From Parascedosporium putredinis (Eukaryota; Ascomycota; Sordariomycetes; Microascales; Microascaceae), in contig CASHTG010000017.1 of the NCBI GenBank assembly GCA_949357655.1, positions 2,170,001 through 2,234,000 of the forward strand: DNA of 64,000 bases, read 5' to 3'. A program made the translations under genes and the position numbers. Shown here in pieces: positions 1-10,604 of this stretch (its first letter is position 1; every line of letters starts with the position of its first letter). A model generated the notes under the pieces. It ran no database searches, was not told where the DNA came from, and saw nothing but the letters and a program-made list of their open reading frames with translations.

Positions 1-107
1 CAAGGGTTGAGTCCCTAACAGTCCGGGGTCGAGCGACGAAGCGAAGAGATAGACAAATAACTGGAAAGGGAAAAACATTGTGACCCCACCCAAACAGACT
101 ATTCAGT

Positions 108-576
108 ATGTCAAAGACGCCGGTCGCCGCGTCGGTCAAGATCCGTAGCGCCGTCCGGGCTACAGGAATCGCCATCATCGTCATCGCCGGGTCATGGTGG
201 GGTGCCGGCCTCCGAACCAACCAAGATAACCAAAAGGTGCATTGCTTCTTTATCCCCCTTATATTCCTGTTTGCCCATGTCTCCTCCTCTTCGACAGATT
301 ACAATGGAATCTTTCGTTCGTGGCCATTCACCCGGCCAGCTAAAGAATAGGCTAGAAGCTTACACATGCCATAACCGTGATTAGGAGATGAAGCGCATAC
401 TCGAAGCTCCCCTCGAAGAAAAAGTCGCCGTCCTGGAAGCCCAGAAGCAGCACCTATACTCTCAACAGGCCCTTCTCCAGCAGAAACTCGACATCTTCCA
501 CGCGAATGTAAGAGAGCGCGAGGCTGCCGCAGCCAGGAAGCGGGAAGCTACCGCGCAAGAATCGGCCAACCGGTGA
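108..576 (+). CDS. Small single-pass membrane protein, uncharacterised
   Basis: Two exons: 108..236 and 385..576, with a 148-bp intron (237..384) starting GTGCAT and ending TTAG. The spliced product is 106 residues. It has a basic N-terminus (about 20 residues), one hydrophobic segment at about residues 19-35 followed by a GAGL turn, and then a hydrophilic alpha-helical tail with coiled-coil character (repeated E/A/L/Q, including EKVAVLEAQKQ). This layout resembles small fungal proteins that may sit in the inner mitochondrial membrane, but I do not recognise a named family, so function is unknown. The donor GTGCAT is not ideal. The choice rests on the good continuity of the helical tail from the first in-frame codon after TTAG. 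The gene is convergent with UBP6. Confidence is moderate that a protein is encoded and low on any role. Confidence 0.6.
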
Positions 577-1422
577 ACCCATCGAGTTATCTTCCCCGTG
601 GCCGACGGGAAAGGGAGGGCTGCTACTCGTCTTTTGAGGGTTCATTTTTGTTGAGGAGAGGCCCTTTGTTCCTTGTTCACGGTCTCCCTCGCAGGAACGC
701 AGCTATTCCTGTAGCCCAGAACCTGAAACCGTACAAGGTCAGAGGGTTCATTGTCAGGGTGGAACACCACCTCTATACGAATATGTACGATTAATGGGAT
801 ATTGAAATGACGTTTTGTACCATTTACGCACAAGAGATAGAGGCAAGTTAAATGTAAGATGGAAGGGAAGAGCGGTGCCTATCGAGATTTGCAACTCGGA
901 ACAGGGTTGGGCTTTGTACATATGACTGGCGGAAAGGGAGCACTGAGGGGACCAACCCATCTGCCACTGCATCTCACACCGAAGAGCAGTCCCATCATTA
1001 GGCCTGTTCACACGCTTTGGTAGCATTTCATTCGTAAATCGCAGTTCAACCTCTTCCTCCTCCCCCGAAACAACTGGTCAATTGGCACCGCCCCCAAGCC
1101 CTATATCTGATTTTCGTGTTTGGCGCAGTTCTTTTCTAAACCTCACCTCCCTTCTGCCCTTGACAAATTTGCGCCTAAATGCATGGGACCAAACGCCGGC
1201 TCAGGGTCCTCACCTTTTCCCGTTTTGTACCAGGATCTAAAAAAGAAATGGAAACAAGATAAAGGAGCTAAGGCTAGATAAGGCAGCCAAAGCTAACATG
1301 GTACTATCAAAACCATCCGGAGGTTCTGTGGGAGGGCCGCGACGACGGGAGGAGAGGGGAGAAAAACAAGGGGGAAAGAGAAGAGACGTCCAAAAACACC
1401 AGAGGATGTCTTACTCAAGCAT
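577..1422. other. Convergent intergenic region (3' ends)
   Basis: Lies between the stop of the small membrane protein (+) and the stop of UBP6 (-), so it should hold both 3' UTRs. The only open frames are short and have no recognisable domain. Nothing else seen. Confidence 0.6.
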
Positions 1423-3138
1423 CTACTCCTCAATGACGCCACTAGCACGGGGAAGTGGAATTGCCTTATACAGAAGGATAAGGGCTGAGTGAGACTCACC
1501 GCCGCCGGCTAGAGTCTCAATCTTGTCACCCTCCACCTCGCTAATCTTGTCGTCGTTAAACCACCACCAGTTGCCGTCCTCTTCGCCCTTCTTACCCGTC
1601 TTGGGGTCCACGGGCGCTGTCTTTTGACGTATGCCGTGTAGTGTCCGCTGTCTGCGCTGGAGCCCTGGTGCGTGATGACGGCTCTCAGATCGTAAATGCC
1701 TGACTGATTCGCGCCTGTATCGTGGAGAAGCTCCGGGCTGATGAGGGCATGGAGCTCTTTTTTAGCCGCTAGAAGAGCAGCGTCCCGCTCTGCATCAACC
1801 TCAGCGTCCGTCTTATACGTCTCTGTCATTTCGGTATCGCCGTCAGCGCCCGCCTTGTCATCCTTCTTGGCATTCTTGTCCTTTTCCTTATCTTTGGCCT
1901 CTCCCGCAGCACCCGCATCATCGGCGCCGGCGTCACGAATCTTGCGCCGCTTGCGGACTCGCTCAATATCTTCTTCGTCTTTGCGAATCTCCCGAACCTT
2001 GTCACGGACGGGTGCGAGAAGCTTCTTCAAATCATCTGTGCAGAATTCGACGAGATCGAGTTCCTTGGGGAATGAGACCTTGCGCATGATTTTAGCTTTC
2101 TTCTGGCTGTCACGCCTCCAAAAGAATCGCACAAAGTGCACCGTCAAGTATTGTGGCAGCCTCGAGATCTTGGACGTCTTAGTGAACGTGGTTTCCTTCC
2201 CAAGTGCCTCCGAGTTCTTCTCGATCTTCTCTGTTAATGCGTTGGCGATACCGTCCCTCAAGTGGTTGGTCGAGGCCGTGATGTGGCAGTTCAGTTTGAG
2301 GAACTGGTCAGTGGACTCAATCGGCACCTCACCACCCTCCTCGTCGCATTTGAGCTCCGAGATGAAGCTGCCTGTCATGTGCCTGTCGACGAACGTGGTT
2401 GAGGAACCTTCTCCGGGAATCTGTAGCTTAGCTCGAATTTGCGCCAGGATTTGCGACCATGCCTCCTCGGCATCCTGCTGCGCGTACACATTGCTAGACC
2501 GGGAACGCTCGGCGAACTGGGGGAAAACTGCGCGGAGAGTGTTCAGAAACCCGCTAGGTTCTAGGCTTCCCTGTGTCTGGCCCATGCGCTTATAGAGATC
2601 ACGGAGGTCTGCCACAACATCTGACGCACGACTGCTCGGCTCCCCATACTTGATAAGAGCATTTTGGAGCTCAGGGATGGCTCGAAAGGTCTGGAGTGTC
2701 GAGTTGAGGTAGCAAGTGTTGCCCAAATTGACAAGGCCGGCCGGCGTGGCGCCCTGCTGCTGCGCCGCCTCGGCCTCTGTCATATCCTCAACAAATTTGA
2801 CGGGCTCCTTGGGCCGCACGAGATCTCCACCGGACCCCGAGGGCGTACCGAGCATCATGATAGTTTGGCCAGCCTTGAGTCCAAGCTTGGTCATATCGGT
2901 ATCATCCTTGAGCTGGCCGCCCTTGACGAGGATCTTTTGCCTGTCGGGCTCAACACCGGTCAAGCTGTAAAGTTGGAACTTGAATACTTCGCCAGGGTTC
3001 GAGGTATCCACTTCGAGTTCATATTTTTGCCCTGGTGCTTCACGATCACTATGGCGGGGTAACGAACCCGGATTAGCTGGGCTAGAATAGGGAGGGGGGT
3101 TGCTAAACACAGGACTAAGTACCTGGGATGGAGGCCAT
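1423..3138 (-). CDS. UBP6: Ubiquitin carboxyl-terminal hydrolase Ubp6 (USP14 family), two apparent frameshifts
   Basis: Proteasome-associated deubiquitinase that removes ubiquitin chains at the 26S regulatory particle. Exon 1 (3138..3123) encodes MASIP. A 74-bp intron (3049..3122, with a CTAAT branch site) precedes one long exon down to the stop at 1423. An N-terminal ubiquitin-like domain (residues about 1-75) is followed by the USP domain. The Cys box GNTCYLNST puts the catalytic Cys at about residue 118, the His box GHYTAYVK is at about 475, and the C-terminal NWWWFNDD segment holds the last catalytic residue. A lysine/acid-rich insert lies at about 350-440. Two single-base losses in A runs (on the + strand T5 at 3024..3028 and T4 at 1622..1625) break the frame. 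Undoing both gives 547 residues, typical for the family, and restores the N-terminal VKHQGKKYE start and the C-terminus. Probably sequencing error rather than a pseudogene. Confidence 0.93.
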
Positions 3139-4306
3139 TTAGCGGTGGGTATTTCCACGGCGCCGGCTAACAGATGGAGGGATTGCTGGGGAAGGGCCGC
3201 GAAGGGGCCTACGTAAGGGGAGGGGCGAGGTGGCAGGTTGCACCGAATGATGTTGCGGTGGGAGATGTGAGGAGGGACTACGGGAAGAAAAGGAAAGGCG
3301 ATGTGATCAGTTGAATCGAGGAAATCGCAAGAGTCCTTAAGAGGAAAGGACGCTGGACAATGCGCAAGGCAACCGGTTGGTGTGCGTCAGCTTTCGACGA
3401 GGGAAGATTCTGGCCGCGGAAGAGAGGCGAAAGAGCAGCGAGCTATGAGAGCATGGCTCCTTGACCTGTCTGCAGGGCCAATGAATGGTGGGGTTCCCGG
3501 GCAGGCCTGTGGCTGGAAGCTTCCCAATTGGACAAGGGGAGGGGTTGCTACACAGTCACGTGAATTAATGTTGTGGTGGCCATGGACCTCTAAAGTCACT
3601 TCGCTCACTGCCTCACAGTTGAGATAATGGGCAACGACTAAATAAACCTCCAGGAACACCAATTCATCCGGGCATTATGAGTAACAAATGAGAGTCATCC
3701 CAGCGACGGACGTGTATATAAATTGAGGCACCTAGTATAGGCCGCACGATTTGAGATCCAGTCCTGGTGGAGCAGGCCAACTAAACCAAGATAATCTTAA
3801 GCCTGAAGCACCCCCGTAAAGAAAACGAGATGATTAGAATCGGGCCTATATTTAGGGAGTACGAAGCATGGAAGACCGAGTTCTTTCGAATTCTTCAGTC
3901 CGCCACTATCTTTTTATTCTTTCCATTTATTTTGGAACTTCCTAGTATTCTGTTTTGTGCTATATTTTGCGCACGACAACGGAGGAGCTGCGTTCCACGC
4001 CAAGCCAAGCTGAGCCTTCAACAAGGATACGTCGTTTTAGTGTCATCCGTACATCCCCGAAGGTATAATAGGTCTTTGTGTTTTACATGGACCGCGATGC
4101 GAGGAGATAGTTCCAGGTGATTTATCGAATCGTCGTGCTTCGCGCGTCATCGAAATTTCTCCAAGAGATAATAGATGGAGAGGGGCCATGACACATCTCC
4201 ACAACAAAAGAGGCGTGGGAGCTCCACAGTATACACACGCGATGCGGAATGGATGGGGTCCGCGTCCGTGGTGCTCGCAGTACTCATGCATCGTCGCCTC
4301 TATTCC
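3139..4306. other. Intergenic region upstream of UBP6 and downstream of LSM7
   Basis: Should contain the UBP6 promoter (reading leftward) and the LSM7 3' UTR. A TATAAA-like element (GTATATAAAT, 3713..3722) lies on the + strand, but the only downstream + frame (3830..4120) has no recognisable domain. Several CT-rich and AG-rich patches, otherwise nothing supported. Confidence 0.5.
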
Positions 4307-4917
4307 TTAGTCTGAGTCGTCATTGACGAATGGATTGGCGATCACCTCGCTACCGTCCAAGGGGCTGATAAGCACAAGGAGAGTGCCTCGGGCAACGACT
4401 AGTCCGAGGGACCGTGTAGATTCGTTTCCCTCCTCGTCTGCAAGAGGGGGAGGGAAAAAAAGGAAGGGGAGCAGTTAGCACTCTCCTCTCATGTGAATGC
4501 ATCAAGAAACGATAAGGTTATTCGTCATAGGGATAACCAGCAACCTTCGAACATACCACGAACGACTTCTTCCACCTCGTCTAAGACCAGGTTCATCAGG
4601 GCGTCGAATCCTTTGAGAGCGCCAGTCACTTGAGAGAGAGTTAGCCAGGTGTTTGAAAAACCAAGAGGGAAATCTTTTGGAAAGTCCTTCATAGACTGTA
4701 ACTCACCTTCCCTGCCACCATTGAACTTCACCGTGATCCTTTTATCCATGTACTTGTTCAAGTCCAAGATATTTTCCTTTTTTGGCTTTTCTCTATCCTT
4801 GTGGTCCCCGCCAGCGCCGCCTGAATGCGCCGCTCCGCCCCGGCCTCCTCCGCGGCCACCCCGATGCTGGTGGCCGCCGCCACGTCCGCCTCCTCGGTGG
4901 GAGCCCCGATCAGCCAT
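4307..4917 (-). CDS. LSM7: U6 snRNA-associated Sm-like protein Lsm7 with RGG-rich N-terminus
   Basis: Subunit of the Lsm2-8 (U6 snRNP) and Lsm1-7 (mRNA decapping) rings. Three exons, each joined by GT..AG introns: 4917..4707, 4628..4557 and 4437..4307. Introns are 78 bp (CTAAC branch) and 119 bp (GCTAACT branch). The spliced frame gives 137 residues with no frameshift. Residues 1-45 are almost entirely Gly/Arg/His (RGGG repeats). The Sm1 motif follows from about residue 48 (KKENILDLNKYMDKRITVKF, then NGGREVTGALKGFD). The Sm2 motif lies at the end (LGLVVARGTLLVLISP, then DGSEVIANPF). Start chosen at the ATG opening the RG-rich segment, the only one that keeps this extension. The yeast protein lacks a comparable RGG tract, whereas an extension of this sort is plausible for filamentous fungi. 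Confidence 0.95.
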
Positions 4918-7900
4918 CTTATCCCAGTGAAGCTCTCCGCGATTGCAAAAGCGTCGCCACAGATACTTGTTACAAGGCCTAGATCAATGAGGGTTCCGAC
5001 AAAAGGCTGCGAAGTCAGAAGGTTGTTGCCTTTAGAAGGCGAGGAGAAAGAGGCGTGGGGTCAAGAGTCTTGAGGTTGAGAGTGGGGATGAGGGGAGAAA
5101 CCCCGCGCGCGACGTTCAAGTGAAGTCGGTGAGGGTAGTTTTGGTGGGCCGGCTTGTTCTGCAGGAAAAAAAGGCTACCCGCGTTGCTCTTGTGTGCCGA
5201 CAAACAGAAAATAAATAGAGGGTGAGCTGTACTGTTGCCAAATTGAAGATTTCTTTCGAGGTGGCCCTCCTCTCGCTCGCCTCCCCGGTTATTGGCATGA
5301 GGCGGCGGCTGGATGTCAAGGGCGGTGAAGGCTATTCTGCCCACTTGTCCAACCTTGAGTTTTTGGTGGGTTGGCCGAACCTGCTGTGGTGTGATTGATG
5401 CGCTGTGGAGGGTATGTGGGGACAAATAGGAGAATTCGATCTCACCCAACACCCAGTAAGCCAAGGAGGATAGCCTCCTCACCAGGTTCAGAAAGAAGGT
5501 ATAATTGATCCATTAGACGAGTTTGTTCCCGCCTAACTCCTCCTCTCAGGCTAGGGAATCTTCTGCCTCGTCTTTTTCCTTGCCCTGGATTAATTCCCCA
5601 GAGCGAGTCCGTTCGCTGTCGTTGACAAACGCAATGCGAGCGGCGCCTTGTGCGCCCACATCACCGGCTCTATGCTGACAACGATTTTTCAGTATCATTA
5701 CAGGTCATCTCTGGTGTGCTTCTCAACCACCAACCTTTCAGGCTCGCCACCTAGACTGGCTCTCCTTGTCTTCATTTCAAAAATGCCCCGCCGTTAAAAC
5801 CCATGGCACATACTAGGAGTCTTCTCATACGCAAGCACCATTCTGCCTCATCTGCTGAACCTTACTTGCTAGTCAATGGGAAACGAAAAATATCTCAGCG
5901 ACGCGAAAAGAGGAAGAAGGCAGTCAGGCAAGGTAGTAGATGTAGTAAGGCGTGCGGTAGGCGGCCAAGTAGATCGAGTCGTGCCGGTCGGCGGCCAACC
6001 TACCGTGGCTCTGGACATCACGTTTGCAATCTTCCTACAGTCTAAAAGGCCGCCGGGCGTCTTCCTTCAGGGTTACTCTTTGTGGCTTCCCAGCTCTCTA
6101 CCGGCAGCGTGCCTGAGGCCTGCCAGAAAGAAAACCCTTAGGTGTAGGTGAAACGGGTAAGAAGAAGAAAAGGATCTCGGATGATGGAACCCGGAATGCA
6201 AACCCGCGTGCTACCTGCCTTGCCCCCATTAGCTTAATCACTTTCTTTCCTCTCCGTAACATTTCCTCTCCTTCTTTGTCTTTCGGGCCATGAGGCACGC
6301 GGGACCGAACATGTGCGTGTCGACAGGCGGACCGATATCCTCAGATACTTGTGATAGCTCACCGAGACCTTTCTTCGCAGCAATCGTCCCCTCCCCGCAC
6401 CCCCAACTAAACCACGCATGCAGCCCGCCGGTAAAAAAGTTCCAGATTGAGAAAGCGAAGGGATTGGCGGTGGGTGAGCATGAATGGGGAGTGGAGAGCG
6501 GTCGGCTCCTGCCGGATCGTCTTTCCTAGGGTGGAGTGGCGTCAAAACCCTCGTGTGGGGAGGGTACAACGCGCTGAGCAAGAGGTACAGGTGGGCGCTA
6601 TCAGAGTACTAAAAATGGGGTGGCCAACGGCGGACTTGGGAATGGGAGACAAAGGTGAATAGGCGTCGCTGTATCGAGAAGGTGGGTTATGTTCCACCCT
6701 CACTTTTACCAGCCATCCTAGTGTCTTGAGTCTACGATAGGCGGGTCAGTGACTGAGCGGGATAGCGACTGGGCGGGATTGCCCAAAGCCAAACACATAT
6801 ACGCGCCTACCTACGCACTAATCCCGTGGAGGTCCAGTGACAGGGCCGAGGAAGTGCATGTGGTTCAACCTTTCACTTTCATTCCCACTCCTCAGAGGAA
6901 GCCTCCGGCACTAACGGACGGGACGGGACGAGGGCTTTGTGCGAAATTGAAGAGGCTGAATAGAGGCAGTATCCAGATAACACATAACAGCTTCTGCTGG
7001 CCCCTCCACTGACAGCTCAACACGCGTACCATCTAGGATTGACGTGCCCAACATTTCTGAGTACCACGGTATCAACAGGGCCGAATTTTGGCGCTCACTA
7101 GCCAGCAGCACATTGTGACGTGTTCTATAGGACGATACTTTCTTTTTCTTCCCTTTGTCAACCCCACCATCCTGGTTTCGGTCAAATATCAGCGGTCAGC
7201 GTCATCAAGTCCCTTTGCTGCCCCGTTGCCCTCTTGCTCACGGAGGTGCGCACGCTGCACGGGGAAAGAAGGTTATCAGCTGAGGAGAAGGAAGGAGGGG
7301 GGCGGTTCTCCTCTAGGTTGAAAGCACTTGGCGGTCCTCACCGACACCGACACCGACGCCGGCATTGGGTTCCAAGACACACACGCGCCTTGCTGACTAC
7401 CGGCGCGTATCGACGATCAACTACTACAATCCTAGCCAAGAGGCGGTTCTGGGGATGGCGAATTTACGGGGCTGATGGAGATGCGCACCCAGCGATACCC
7501 GGGTGAAGGCCACTGGTTAAGCCTGCCAAGCCTTGTTTTCATCAAAGGGATGACCAAGTCGGACGAGGTATATCTAGAGTCAGACACAATTGTGGAGCCT
7601 ACTGACTTGTTAGGTTGGCCTAAGCTTCCCCGGGCAGACTTCCCGACATGCAAGAGATGCCTAGCGCCATTTCTTGATGCTCGATGCTCGTGGTTGGGAA
7701 GGGGTGGTGGACGTGAATGAGACGAAGGCGAGTTTGCGAGAATGGTGGTTTCCGTCGCCCCGTTCAAATCGAACGGCGAGAGACCTAGACCTGCCACAGG
7801 CCAGGCCAGGCCAGGCCATGCCAAGTAGCTCGACAGCACGATAGCGACAACCACGACTGCGCACAGCCTATCTGAGGCTCGCTGGATGTCTCGTCTAGCC

Positions 7901-10604
7901 TGCCATGTATGTCGGCGGTACTGCTAGCCCCCGCCTCTAGCCTGCGGGACCTTCTGTCCCTTGCTTGACTCAGTAATTCGCGCGCTGCAAGCCCTTTTTC
8001 AAACTGTCGCAGTGCGGCCCCATAAGGGGATGAGAAATAAGAGGTCCTGAGGCTATGAGGCGGAACGGGAGGGGGTGAGCGCTTTTCTGGCGGAGACTGG
8101 TAGAGATGCATCAGTTGCGCCCCATTCGAAACGTACAAGCAGGATTCAGGATGGAGGGAAGACGAGCCAACGAAGATAGGGAGAGAAGGGTACGGCGAAC
8201 GACAAATGAAAATGGGAGTAGCAAAGAGCCTTATGAAATGGTCTATTGGTGCTGAATCGAAATGCCTGAGTATTAGGAAGCCGGCTAGGAGTGGCCTGGG
8301 CTCTCAAATGGTGAAATGTGAGACAATGCGATCACCCGAATGTATCCGCCGCCAGATACATAATGAAGGGAAACAGACAGTGCTATGGACACTGAGAGCA
8401 TGTGCACCCATGACACTAACCAGAGATTGCGGAAAAATTGTACATATGAGATGAGGACAACCGAGAAAGAAAAATGTTTAGGAATATATGGTACGCCGTG
8501 TAAGCCTCGGGAGAAGATGGAGTAGATGGCAGCGCAAGTAAGGGTTAACTTTCCAGCGGCGAGTCGAAGCCCGCTCACGAGCTGGGCGCTCAGTTGTTCT
8601 TTGGGCCTTCTGATGCACCGAGGGTTCCCCTGTCAGCGCTTCAACTGCATCTTGGCTGGGTGTCTCTTTCTATTCTTCTTCCTTTTTCCTACCCCAAAAA
8701 CATAGGAAGCTGTCTAGAGTGCGGCTGTGCCCTTCTATCCGGTCTCCACCTAGTAGGCGACAAGATATCCCTAGAGAAAACCGGGTCGGGCGCTCGCCCG
8801 TCTTCCAAACGTGAGAGGCTTGGGTTAGGATATCCTAGGGTGCCCTTACAATAATGAGACATGGCCCCTTGCGCGTTTGTGTCTCTGCTCATCTGCCGAA
8901 GAAAAAGAAAGAAGAAAAGACAAGGATTAAGAGAATGGATAGAGATGGGAAAAAGAAAGTAAAAGGAAAGGAGAAAAGCACACGTAGGTGAAAGAGGGAG
9001 CGGAAGAGACGATGAAGGGGTTAAAAATGGAGAGACTAGAGAAACACACTACGGACGGGTTGAGCCGTACAAAAGACAAAGGCATGTCAAATTTTCCAGC
9101 AGCTCTTATTATGTCTATTTACAGAGCGGCAATGGATAGAGCAAGATCCATAGATGGGTTGAAAAGGCTGCGGAGACAAGGGCTCCCTCCAAGGAGATTA
9201 AAAGTGAGGGTCTCCACCTGCCCGTCTGAGATCTAAGACAGCGCAAAGCGATAGCGTTGACGGAGCCGGCGCCACTTTGTTCCCTTGTTTGGAGGATCTT
9301 TCTAATAGGGCCTTGGGCGTTCAGCCGCAAGGGTCTATGTGAACGCCGCTCATTTATAGGCTGGTGTATGGTGCAGATGGGGGTATGAACAATGGAGAAA
9401 TTGGAAAAGGAAAATGTGTGCGGATCGTGACTGTTGACGCATGCAGTTTGTCCCAAAACCGGGGCAAAGGACAAGGGGAGGAAGGGGACGGGAGTGGCGC
9501 TGCCCAAAGGAGTCAGCGGGCGTTTTGTCATTGTGGGCAGCCACGGTTGCGACATGAGCATATGAGCATTGATACGAACAACAAGCAAGGACTTTGTGAC
9601 TTGGGAAGGATACAAATGGGGGCGTCGGAGGGTAGCTGCTGGCGGATCGCGGCGGACCTACCCGGTTATCCCGGCGCGACACGGAAGGAGGGAGATGAAG
9701 TAAGGATAAGACGGGGAAGCACAGGACCCGCTAACTACTTCGTACTTGAAGGGCGCCACGAGAAGTGACAGGGGGAGATGGTAAGGCAGAGAGAGGGAAA
9801 GGGAAAAGAGTGAAAAGAAAAAGAAAGGAGAAGGGAAAAAGCCTGGGGAAACCAAGCCATGGATCGTCATTCCGATCTCAGTGATAGCGATCTCTCGATC
9901 CGTGTAAAGGCTAGGTAAAGAGGCGAGGGGAGGTACAGGAGCGGATGGGCCAAGGCCTTGCAGCATGGCGATGACAGGAGCGGTGATTCGAAGGGACTTT
10001 TCTAATCCTGGCCTGACTGGAGCCGGGAATCAACAATGGCGACGAAACTTGGAGCAAGGTTTAGAAAGAAAGGAAAAAGAAGGAACAAGAAAAATGAAAG
10101 AAAGGGAAAAGAAAAGTAATAACAAGCCCCTCCAACCCAACCCAACCTAAAAGACCAAAAAAAAAAAAAAAGAGGAAAGGAAAGAAAAGTAAGCAGGGCA
10201 GATGGGAACAAGACCCCCAAATCCGCCTCTTGTGCTAGCTGGCTGTAATACGACTCGTAGAGCGGCCACCCTAAAGCTAGGTCGAACTTGCGGCCGGAGG
10301 GAGAATAAAGATGAAATGGATAGATCCATGGATGGATGGATTAGTTTTAGTTTGGGGGAAAGACGGAAAGGGGGTGGGGAGGGTGTAAACGTGTTGGCGT
10401 GTAAGCGCCATTCTTTTTTCTTTCCTTTTTCTGCTTATGATGCTGTGTACTTTTGGCTGAGATCATTTCGAACTTCTCCTCCACCCGTATATTGTTGTCA
10501 TTTCCAAGCTTGGGAATCCCTCCCAATCTTGGATGTATGAGAGAGCAGGTAAGCCACTTAGCTGTTCGGAGCTTGTTCATATGTTGATGTGGAGCTTGCA
10601 CACA
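4918..10604. other. Gene-free stretch between LSM7 and the long leader of the Zn2Cys6 gene
   Basis: About 5.7 kb without a frame showing a recognisable domain. Frames are short, present on both strands and rich in rare residues. Contents seen: CT- and GA-rich patches, a short CAGGC tandem repeat (7797..7816), CCGACA-like repeats near 7340, an A15 run near 10157 and a palindromic ATCCATGGAT (10324..10333). It probably holds the LSM7 promoter on its left. A gene broken by homopolymer errors cannot be excluded. Confidence 0.45.
7797..7816. repeat. Tandem repeat, CAGGC x4
   Basis: Four perfect copies of the 5-bp unit CAGGC. Intergenic. Confidence 0.8.

Noticed and set aside
1622..1625. Programmed ribosomal frameshifting in UBP6
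   Set aside because: The same kind of one-base loss occurs in many unrelated genes at runs of different bases, with no shared slippery site or structure.
1741..2595. 284-residue open frame on the + strand
   Set aside because: Lies wholly antisense to the UBP6 catalytic domain and is Ser/Arg-rich without a domain; a shadow of the real gene.
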